Shown piece by piece: positions 35,350-46,300 of a stretch of 64,000 nucleotides of DNA (position 1 is its first letter; every line of letters begins with the position of its first letter). The notes under the pieces are model-generated. The model was given only the letters and a program-made list of their open reading frames with translations, was not told the origin of the DNA and did not search any database. A program made the translations under genes and the position numbers. The DNA comes from Atriophallophorus winterbourni (taxonomy: Eukaryota; Platyhelminthes; Trematoda; Plagiorchiida; Microphallidae), in contig JACCGJ010008707.1 of assembly GCA_013407085.1 (NCBI GenBank), positions 27,873 through 91,872 of the forward strand, written 5' to 3'.

Positions 35350-37001
35350 CACTCAAATCTGCATACTATGCCACCGAGCAAGAGTGGAATAGTAACGAGG
35401 GGTTGTAAAAACGGCTTTATTTTCTCAAGTCCGTCATTTATTTGCTTAATCGATCAGTCCAAAGCTCTCAACAATCGTCGGCTGACGCATCTTCTTTCGT
35501 CGGATCTCGTTCATCACGTTGTCTAGCCGATCACACGCTTGCATCACACAGGGCTTCCCGCTTGTCTGCTGCATGAACTTTCGGACAGTGATCCATCACG
35601 CTGGGCTTCCTCGAACAGAAAGATTTCCTCCTCGACAAAACTTCGTCTTCGCTTTCCACCGGCTCCTCATTGTACAGCATCGCCTCCGCAATCTACACCA
35701 GCGTGAATGACCCGCCAGTCGCAAGGCGTTCGTCAGCTTCGGGAAAGTCAGGCAGCTCGATCTCGTTCTCGCGTATCTTTTCCTCGGCTGGTAGAGCTTT
35801 CCAGATCTCGAGCAGCTCCGCATTCTGAGGCTCAATACGGATTTCTTCTTCGATAAACTTAGCTTTCGCGAAACAGTTCCTGATTGAATAATTGCTGACC
35901 TGCTCTTAAGTATACCGGGCGACGTGTAGAGCGTCGAGCAACGTGAACTTGAACTACTTTCGGCGATCGTCCATGGTCTCTAGCTGGCGGCATAGCAGCA
36001 GCTTCTTGTAGTGGGGCTTGAAGTTCTCTATGATTCCCTGATCCATTGGTTGCGAATTGGCTGTCGTATTAAGTGATAAGAAGACCCGTTGGATGTCGTC
36101 CTAGTTAAAGACATCATCTGCAGAGAACTACCTGAGTAATGGTCGGAGAACCTGCTGATGCCAATCAATAAGGGATTGGGAATCCACCGCTCCAGCTTCA
36201 CCCTGCACTGTCTTGAACGTGACGCCATTGCGCTTATCGAAGCTGTCTAACCAACCGTCGATCGCATGAAGTCTGGGATGTGCTTCAGCTCGGCCAGTTT
36301 CATCGCCGTCTCCTTGATCAGATCGCCGCTGACAGGCAGATTCAGTCTTCTTGCTTGCTTCAGCCACATCAGCACTCCCTCCTCAAGTTTTGGGCGTGAG
36401 GATGCGTCAGCTTCATGCGCTTCGATGGAACTCCAGCTTTGATTGCAGCTTCAATTGCATCTTTCTTGCTGAGAATGCCATTCACGGTGGTTCTCTTAAC
36501 TTGGACGCCCCATTTCTTGCTAATCTCCCTCGCCAACTTGGACTGATTCAGCTCCTTCTTCGCAGCATCGATGATCTCGAGCTTCTTCTTCAGCGTAAAT
36601 TCGGTTCGCTTGCGTTTCTGATCTGACATTATGGGCTGAATAGTTTGAAAAATAACGATGTAATGTTGTGAGTGTCTGTTTGTGCGCGCGCTTTCGTGGG
36701 TCTATCTATCGATACTTAAAGCAAGAGTAGGAAAGAGGCTTGTCGTTGTGCGTGAGGTGATTGGCTTGTTGTAGCTGGCGTCGGGGAGAAACATCGCGTG
36801 TTTGACCTAGAACCGGCTGATTATATGCGTAAAATGCGCTAAAATGCACTTTTAAATAGTTACAGAATAGTGGCATAGTAGCGAGAGTAGGGAGTGACAT
36901 AGTAAATTTATTTTGTATTGAATTTTTTCGGGACCGAGCAAAAGTGGCACAATAGCGAGAGTGGCATAGTAACGAGGTTGCATAGTACGCAGGTTTGATT
37001 G
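35350..37001 (-). mobile_element. Tigger/pogo-type DNA transposon, internally deleted
   Basis: Imperfect terminal inverted repeats of about 25-30 bp start CACTCAAATCTGC and CAATCAAACCTGC at the two ends. Both ends are flanked by TA, the pogo-family target duplication. The element is about 1.65 kb, shorter than a full Tigger because the transposase core is missing. It sits about 320 bp upstream of the gene B start codon. Confidence 0.85.
35451..36629 (-). pseudogene. Tigger/pogo transposase remnant
   Basis: The frame starts MSDQKRKRTEFTLKKKLEII at 36629: an N-terminal CENP-B/psq-like helix-turn-helix, then a second DNA-binding domain (ISKKWGVQV, WLDSFDKRNGV). The DDE domain starts at FSADDVFN near 36110 but jumps to VFLSLNTTANSQPMDQGIIE, so the stretch with the first two catalytic aspartates is gone. 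At least three stops or frame changes occur. The tail ends RRKKMRQPTIVESFGLID near 35451. It cannot catalyse transposition. Confidence 0.85.
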
Positions 37002-37084
37002 TATGTTGGTCAGCGGTCATTCTAGTTCTCTCCCCAACCGCTACAATACGAGGTGTCCTGAGAATTTTCAGGATACAAAGTTGT

Positions 37085-37320
37085 CGACACAAGTTACGTG
37101 AAAAAACCAGGTTTAAAGTCAGTTGAGCGCGGTGCCCTCGCAAGGTCAGTGAAGTTAGCGAGACTCGAGAGGCGTGACAATCCACGAGTGCAAAAGATTA
37201 TCTGCAGAACAGCGCCAGCCAAAATGAGTGCATCTATAAATAGATAAACAATTCTACGTTCGAACAATTTCGAATCAAAGGGAACGAAATTTCTCATTAA
37301 ATATTCAGAAACCATTGCAA
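37085..37320 (+). promoter_or_regulatory. Promoter of CA-like gene B (TATA box at 37234-37241)
   Basis: A perfect TATAAATA lies 80-87 nt before the ATG, which predicts a short 5' UTR of roughly 50 nt. About 235 bp here are highly similar to the upstream flank of the CA pseudogene (22085-22320, opposite strand), including the TATA box. The conserved block ends close to the Tigger element at 37001. That the conservation reflects shared ancestry is seen; promoter activity is inferred. Confidence 0.7.
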
Positions 37321-40300
37321 ATGTTCCGAGGAAAAATCATTTTTCTCCTACTACAAACCGTTGTGTACCTTATCAACACGCAAACAAGTAAGCCACCAAT
37401 ATGATGTTTGACATACTAAACCAATGATTATATCTATTCATGCAAGCGGTAAAATAATAATCCGATTTCTGGTAAACGTGTATTTTCGTCGTCCTATCCA
37501 GACTGGCAATATCCGGTCGACCCGTACGCCAAAGACGATTGGGGAAAGAAATTCGAAGTTTGCATTTCCAATAGCCAATCGCCTGTGGACATCAAGGTGG
37601 CGAAGACGGTCTTCTCGAAGGCACTCACTCCGATCAAAATCACGCCTCGCGATGGCATGCAGTTAGACAGGATCGATTATCAAGTCGTAAACTCCGGGCA
37701 TACGGGTAGGTTGTGAAGGTCAATTTGCGTATGATTTCAAACAACAAATATCTTGGCACACCGCTTTCGATAAATACGCTAATTTTCCTACTGTGTAGGC
37801 ACTACCATCTTATCTCTCTAAAACGTAATACGTTACACTAATCAAAAGCCGGTCATAAACTCGTATAAGTACAAACGTTGATATACAAGCGCTCCTTGTT
37901 TACCATTCCTCCACTATTTCAAGCTCATGCGGATCCTGATCTTACCGTTCCTTACCTGATGAGCGCAAACAGCAGGAAACCGGTCGTGGGGTGTGTGATG
38001 GAAATGCATGCAAATGAGCATTTGGGTAAATGTTTTGGGTTTAACCCCATTATACACGTGTTTCGACACTTGTGCTTGAACAGGTTAGTCCTACCAGCCC
38101 TATCCATACATAAAAGCGCTGATTGTGTTCGGAATTCATTGTGTTTTCTGTAATTAATCTAAAACTGAAATTTTGAACAATTTCAAATGAAGCTTTTCCT
38201 TATCTTCTTTTCATACATACTATTGACATGTTTGCCTTGATACACAATGTGAATCGTTCATCCAAAGGATAGCTTTGCTTATGTGATTAACAATGACATT
38301 CAAATATCACTTAGCGTGCCACTTATTAATTCAATTCAATTTAATGGTCTAAAAAGCATATAGCTTTACAAAAAACCACAGAATTATATGGCAACAACGA
38401 ATAATATAACAAGCAAAAATGGGATTAGGTTGCTTACTGAGTAGTTCAAGAATCAATTAAAAATCCAAAGGGAAGAAATTGTTTTCGATTGGTGGGATAA
38501 CAAATGTAGGTGCATGGTGTTAATATGTATAGTTTTCTTCGATGCACGGGTTTAGGGTCAAAAAGGCATCAAGGCTTCTCTTTAAAGTTTGCTGATTTGG
38601 TGAATTTACAATATTATCTGGCAGATTGTTCCAAGTAAAACAAACTCACACAGCAAAAAAATGTCGTCTGCAGTTGAGTCTCGAGTGAGGGACAGTTAGA
38701 GTAAATGTGTGAGCTCTTGTATTATGCGAGCTCCGTAGATTCAAGGCTCATTGACACTAATCTTACTGTCTTCGGCTGATGACGGCAAACAGCCATAAAC
38801 CGGTAGTGGTGTGTAAGTGCAGAGGATGTTAGCAACATACTACTTTGGTTATCTATGAACACTTTGAAAACTTGACCATAATTCCTCATGTGGTACAGTG
38901 TTTGAACGTCGTGGTTTGCTGTGCGAAATCTAGCTATCAGTTGCTTGAAAGTCTACTTACTTCTTTTCCACTGTTTCAAGGTTCATGGTAACTTATCTTA
39001 CTGTCTCCAAACAGTCAGAAACCAGGTATGATATGTATGTTCGGGTTATCTAAGCAACTTATTAGATTGGCTATACATCAACGCCACCAGCACTTGATCA
39101 GGTATCACTATGTGGTTCTGTGTTTGAACGTCGTGGCTCGTTATACGAAACCAATAAATCAGTAACTTCATAGTCCAACTCTCTTCACTCGTTCTTGCTC
39201 TTTTAAGGCTTACTGAACACGATCTGACTGTCTATCCCTGGGTGATGACACACCACCGGAAACCCGCTGTCGTATGCATGTGTTGAGGATGTGTGAACTC
39301 TTAAAATTGGTTGTAAACGATCAAGTTTGCGATTTCACTCCGCTTAATTCCAACAATTTACAGTGGCGATCGAAATACCTAGTCATATGTGGTATGGTTC
39401 ACTTGAGGGAGCGAAAAAATCACGATTCGAAATCTTTCGCATTGAGTTCGATTGGGGATCGAATAAATACCGCGGTTCGGAGCATCAGTTGAACGGTAAA
39501 CAATTCGCGTTTGAGGTGAGATATTTCGTTGTGTATCGCATGCAACATTAAACAATCTGTTTGACAATTCACAAAGTTGAATTCTTAGTGTTGCAAAGTC
39601 TAAAGCGATTGGAGTCTGGTTATACGAAATTCGACAAAACTAGCTTCGGGGTGTATATTTCATTTAAATTGTATTGTCTGAACAAATGACTTAGTTTTAT
39701 ATGAAATTTCAGTCGTGGTAGCTCTTTGGTGCAGTGCTCGAAAGTTTACTCAATTCTATATGTTTAAATCGGATGCTTTTGTAATTTGAATAAACCGTGA
39801 TTATAAACTGCATCTTGCAAGCCGTAAACAAATTATCTCATTGAGATTGTTCTCGAAAACGTAGGCACTTATTATTTAGTGAGCATGGAGCATTTTTCAT
39901 ACTGTCAATTTTCATGTTCAGGTGTGATGAATAGACGTAACAAAACACAGAGATTCAGACAACAAAATATGTTTTTACATTGGAATGTTGAAACAAAGTG
40001 TGTCCCGTCTTAATTTTGGCGTCATTAACGGATCACAGCTAATCCGAGTCCTGTTGTTTGCCGACGAGGCAGCCTCAGTGCTCACGCACCCCAGTCGCTA
40101 CTGAACATTTTTACATCGAAATGCAAAGACTTCGGGCTAACCATCAGCATGAGCAAGACCAAAGTCCTTGATCGAGGGGTTGTATCGCCTCCAATCATCA
40201 GTGTTGGAAACTTTCAGCATGAACCAGTACATCATTTCACATATATTGATTCAACCATGGCTTTCTAAAGCTGGTCTACAGAGTATGTTCACCCCACTAC

Positions 40301-43300
40301 GGCAGCGCCGCCTACGCTAGCTGGGTCATGTGTACAGAATGGACAATTGTCACATTTCAAAAGGTCTACACTATGGTTAGGAGAAATCAGAAAGTTGACC
40401 TTTTGGCAGCCAGCGCTTACGGTGCAACGACGTTTGCAAGAAAGATATGAAATCTTTTGAAATGGACCGTCCAAGTTTGGAAGAGCTTGCTCCACGCGGG
40501 GTTTGAGCAATTACTGCTCTCGGCTGTTATTCGTAGATAACACCGCCAGCGTGTATATCCATCATCGACATCAGCCGAAGGAGGCCAACATAATCGGACA
40601 ATGTAAGCTTTGATAGAGTTAAGAATCGAAACTTTTATGATGACAAAAAATGTGCATCGTGTTGTACGCGATTATCAGGATATACTGTTCTTACACTTAC
40701 ACGTACGTGGATATATTATACCTTGTTGGAGTTCCCTCGAAGTCAGCTATCTGGATATACTACTCTCGTAGTGGTATTTGATATTACGAGCGAATTCAGA
40801 TTTCTCGTGATTTTCCAATATTGGATCAACGCGTGCAACGCTGTTAATACTCTCCATGTCCTCAAAGGGGTTAACGTCATAGGAAAGATCTTATTCTTTA
40901 CCGTCGACTGGTTATATATTCAACATCGTGCGATCAACTACCGAAGCGTATCGCCAGCTTCAATTCTGATTTTGCTCGTATTAGAAAACACCGATTTTTG
41001 CCGCGATCACGATATTCATCATCGATCGATCGACAGAACCAATGCTTGTACACACACACCACCGAACAGTGCTGCTCACAACCCTGACCGGATCGGGCTG
41101 CATGTGTACGGTTTGCCAAAAGCTTTGATAGATTGAAGATTCAAAAGTCGTATGGTGACAAAAATGTTCATCTTCCTAATAACAGTTAGTTAGTTAATTA
41201 GTTAGTTAATCCCTTGAGTTCCTGGAGGAACATAGGGCCTCGGCAACTTGTCTCCAGTTTGGTCTGTCCATAGCAGCCAGTTTGATGTCGTTCCAGTTAA
41301 GTCCACGCTTGCGGATTTCCTCTTCACACGAGCGTTTCCAAGATAGCCTTGGGCGTCCGACCCGTCTCTTTCCGATTGGGTTCCATACCAGAGCATGACG
41401 CGTGATGTCATCATAAGGTTTCCGCAAGGTGTGCCCAACCCATCTCCACTTTCTTCTACTGATCTGCTGGGCGATCGGGTCCTTAGCAGCAATCTGCCAC
41501 AGGTCTTGATTCCTTATACGTTATACGACATGTACTTTTCCAAATTTTGAATAAATGTCTCTACGCTGGGAGTGCTAAGAAAAGTTTCGAAGAGCACATT
41601 TCAAAGGAATTAAACACGTAGAAAATAAAATATCGGCGCCATATAATACTGGAATAGGAAGCTTTTAGTGTAGTTGAGTATCTGAACGTACGATGCGATT
41701 GTATTGAATTCCATAAATGTTTTACTGGGTGATTAGCAAGCACCACGAGAAAAATAATTATAATTCCAGGCTATTCATTCATTAATAACGAGTAACATTG
41801 GAAATTCAACCTCTGATTCTGATCACACAGCATCTCACTAATCAAGAATCAAGATTTTATGGTGATAAAAAGCTAATTCTTTACACGTACCATTGGATGA
41901 CAACTATTGCAAAAAGAAAAATTTAATCAAAATCACATTGTTAATATTTTTCTGGGTTCATGTTGCTTCAATACACCGGGCCAAATTCAGGGTTTTGTTT
42001 GACGTATGCATCCAATTTCGATTTGAAAACACCAATTGTCGTTGCATTCACAACATCTTGCGGTAGCGCATTCCATAGAAAGCAGATACGCACAGAGAAG
42101 AAATAGCGACGACAATCAAGTCTTGAGTGCGGTATTTCGAGGCAACACGAGTGACTGCGTGTATTTCGAGGGGAGTTTACTTTTATTAGTTCGCTAAGCG
42201 GATGGTTTTCGATCCGCAGTATCTTGTAAGCCAGAATCAGGTCGATCCTCATTCGTCTTCGTGTAAAATCACGCACTTGTGAATTCAGCACACCAAAATG
42301 AAATCATACCACAAACGCTCAATCTTATCGAGAAAATATCTTGTCAGAAACAAAGTTCCCGTGTACATTTGTGCAGTTAATTCACTTACTCGGTTGCATG
42401 CTACATAAACGGAGACGATTTAATAAATGTTCTTATGCATAGGTTTTGATAGTGAAAATCACGCAGCCCATGAGATGAGAAACTAAAACTATCTATCCTA
42501 AAATAGATGCAAATCCTGTGCTACGATACGTTGCGATACGCTACTGTCGAGGAAGCCTTCAACGCGCCAAACGGATTGAAGGGCCTCGTGATTTGGGGAA
42601 GTGTGAACAACAGTGCTCCGTTTGAAGACACCATCTTTGGAAAACTTGGCGACTTTTTCGAAGCTCTCCCGAAAGTGGTTGAACCAAGAGCTCGCACATC
42701 CATCCCTGCGTTCGAGATGGATCAAATCTTGACCCTTGTGGATCCTGCCAGATATTTCATGTATTACGGTTCAATGACCGTTCCACCATGTTACGAGAAT
42801 GTGGAGTGGTACTTGTTTCAGCAGGTCGCTCCAGTTACCGAGTCACAGGTGAGTGTAGAGACTACATAATTGCTCTGAATGTTTAATAACTCGCGCAGTT
42901 CACCATTCAAGATTCAATATTCATGATTTATGGTTGAAAAACCAATTAACTTTACAATAACCATAGAGTAGAACTATAGGTATATATATATATATATATA
43001 CTTTTTTTCTTTTTTTGTCACATAGTCTTAGATTCCTTCAGTGATGGCTGCGAAACCGTTGTATTGATATGATGGTTTACATCAGTGATCACTTGATTGC
43101 TCACATGATTTGTCAATATTTCCTCCGCACGTAGATGGCTCAACTCGAAATTGGCCATTCTATTTTCTAATTTGGCTTCAAAAGTATCGGCAACGTGCAA
43201 GGATTTAGCTCTGCAACGAACACAGATATAGCAGGCGCCTGGAACCTTTCCATTATTTATTAATGCTATCGAATCAGGCGCTATAGTACGGTCACATTTA

Positions 43301-46300
43301 CCATAGATTCTACCCATGCACAGAAAACACGTTATGACTTTGCAAAGTATTTGAATATATTCGAGACCGATCGGGAGTCCATAATCATGAAAATAGAGTT
43401 TGCAATGAATCGGTTATAGTAAGTTTTTGGTAACGTTTCGCTTCTGAACACAGAAGCTTCGTCAGACCAAGGGTGTTGGTACGAACAGTGTTCAGGTATA
43501 AATGGCATTTTCTTGACCAATCCTGAGTTCACTAAGCTACACCGGGGAGATCAAGATAATTGATCACACCTAATTGCTGTGTTCATCCCTAAGTGTTTAA
43601 TAATTGTTCAGGTCAGCGTATGCCGACACACTGCTTACGTAATCATGTGCGTATTAAGTGTGATGTTCGTTAATCCTAATCCGCTGCAAAACCGAACGCC
43701 AGATTGTTGAGATATCCGCCCCATCCACCTTGTTCACCGCATTCGCCCCAGCCTTTGTTATTTCAACAGCCTCGGCGTGAAGTCATTCCCTATAAGATTT
43801 CACACCCCATCTTATCACTTTCACGTTATCAAGATCTGCGCTGTGTCCAGTGTCTGGCACGTGTTCAGCTAGGGCCGAATCCCGAATCAGTGATTGATAT
43901 TCACTGGGATTGCGGGGTCGCTTTTCCACGCCTTTCCTGTGTTCGTTTACCCTAGTGCAGAGTTCTCTAGACGTTTGCTCAATTTAAACACCCGCGCAAC
44001 CCTTGCAGTTGATTTGGTAGATGCAGTTCGTCGCACAACCTAAAGGAGTCTTATCTTTGAGATGCATTAATACGGAGCGGAAAGTTCTACCTGCCTTATA
44101 TGTTACTCTAATACCTGCGCTATTCAAGAGTCGACTTATTCCTTCGGAGGCGCTTTTGACATACGGTAGAGATACCGTAGCTCGCCAAACCTTTTTCCGT
44201 CTTCGGTTGCGGATATTTTACTCGGTTCAATTGGCGTTTAATTAAGCTCTTGGGGTACCCATGATTTGCAAGTCGGCGACTGACTTCTTCATGAGCTCGT
44301 CTCTTATCTGCATCATCGCTGCAGGGGCGGTCAACCTTGTAGAATAGCGATTTTGCTATGGACTGAAATACCCTTTTGGGGTGCGCAGATGTGAATCTCA
44401 AAATGGCATCCGTGTCGATAGGCTTACGATATACCGTTGTTCTAATCTTGCCGTTGTCTTTTTGCGCGAGACAGTCCAAGAACGGAAGTGTCCCTTCCGT
44501 AGACTCGGTTTCCTTTGTGACCTGGATTTTTGGATTCAAACTATTGGGATAACTATGAAATGCTTCTAGTCTGTTTTGCTTTATGATGACGAATGTATCG
44601 TCGACATAGCGCCACCATATTTTTGGTTTCAACGCTTCGTTTCTCAAAGCTATCTCTTCAAAGTGCTCCATGTACATATTCGCTAGCACGGGAGAAATGG
44701 GTGAGCCCATCGCTAAACCATCGTTTTGCTTGTATAGCTGTCCATTAAATAAGAAGTGGTTCATATTTAGACAAATTGCTACACCGTTGATGATTTGTTG
44801 TACACTAAAGTTGGTACGAGCCTTCAGAGTCATATCGGAAAAGGTTTGGCGAGCTACGGTATCTCTACCGTATGTCAAAAGCGCCTCCGAAGGAATAAGT
44901 CGACTCTTGAATAGCGCAGGTATTAGAGTAACATATAAGGCAGGTAGAACTCTCCGCTCCGTATTAATGCATCTCAAAGATAAGACTCCTTTAGGTTGTG
45001 AGACGAACTGCATCTACCAAATCAACTGCAAGGGTTGCGCGGGTGTTTACATTGGGCAAACGTCTAGAGAACTCTGCACTAGGGTAAACGAACACAGGAA
45101 ACGAGTGGGAAAGCGACCCCGCAATCCCAGTGAATATCAATCACTGATTCGGGATTCGGCCCTAGCTGAACACGTGCTAGACACTGGACACAGCGTAGAT
45201 CTTGATAACGTGAACGTGATAAGACGGGGTGTGAAATCTTATAGGGAAAGACTTCACGCCGAGGCTGTTGAAATAACAAAGGCTGGGGCGAATGCGGTGA
45301 ACAAGGTGGATGGGGCGGATATCTCAACAATCTGGCGTTCGGTGTGCAGCGGATTAGGATTAACGAACATCTCACTTAATACGCACATGATTACGTAAGC
45401 AGTGTGTCGGCATACGCTGACCTGAACAATTATTAAACAATTAGGGATGAACACAGCAATTAGGTGTGATCAATTATCTTGATCAATTATCTTGATCAAT
45501 TATCTTGATCTCCCCGGTGTAGCTTAGTGAACTCAGGATTGGTCAAGAGAATGCCATTTATACCTGAACACTGTTCGTACCAACACCCTTGGTCTGACGA
45601 AGCTTCTGTGTTCAGAAGCGAAACGTTACCAAAAACTTACTATAANNNNNNNNNNNNNNNNNNNNTCCGTGCCGGGTGGCACATGAGGCGAAGACAACTT
45701 CACACCAGTGGTTCCGGTCTGTCGCTGCTTCCATTGCCGTCTGCACCGTGAAACCTTGTGCATTTAGTTCGCGTTCCAAAGTTCTGCGCCAAGTCTCCTT
45801 GGGCCATCCCCTTTTTCGTTTACCTTGCGGAAGCCAGTGAATGGCTACCTTCGTATGCGAACTGAGATCCATCCTGCAGACATGACCGAACCACGGATCT
45901 GTTGTCATCGTTTCCGTAGCAATCTAGGTTTTACGGGATAGGGTTGCTAGCCCTAAGCCCAACCGCTATAGTACGGTCACATTTACCATGGATTTACGCA
46001 TGCACAGAACACGTTATGACTTTGCTCGCCATGTTCACACGCTTTGCACGTGACCTCGCGACAATTTCGCGTCCTATCAGTTGGGCCTGCCGTGACCATT
46101 GTTGCGTTGGTATTGAGGTCAAGTTGGTTGCATGTCGCTGTCACAGCTTGACCGATCGATTATTTTGTCCGTATGTTGTTGATGCGGTCAAACATGTTAG
46201 TAACCTGAAGTGGGTTGTTCGGCTGAGTTGTTGGCGTTTGGTCGACAGGTCGATGTGACTGCTTTGGAACTTGTGATTTCGTCATTTAGCAAATCATCCA

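Noticed and set aside
37094..37315. Minus-strand frame MRNFVPFDSKLFERRIVYLF, also found at 22108-22293 plus
   Set aside because: It looks conserved in two places, but it is the antisense of the duplicated CA promoter region and contains the TATA box. Conservation is explained by the duplication.
43018..43317. Independent zinc-finger gene
   Set aside because: No splice sites or start context; it is split by the PLE block and adjoins LINE tail sequence, so a LINE ORF1 remnant is more likely.
44021..44245. Plus-strand frame MQFVAQPKGVLSLRC and matching minus frames
   Set aside because: Antisense of the PLE endonuclease; it appears on both strands because of the inverted arms.
45527..45751. Frame MNSGLVKRMPFIPEHCSYQ (also 43332-43532 minus)
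   Set aside because: It is a translation of the PLE 3' region including the hammerhead motif and runs into the N gap. It is conserved only because the arms are duplicated.
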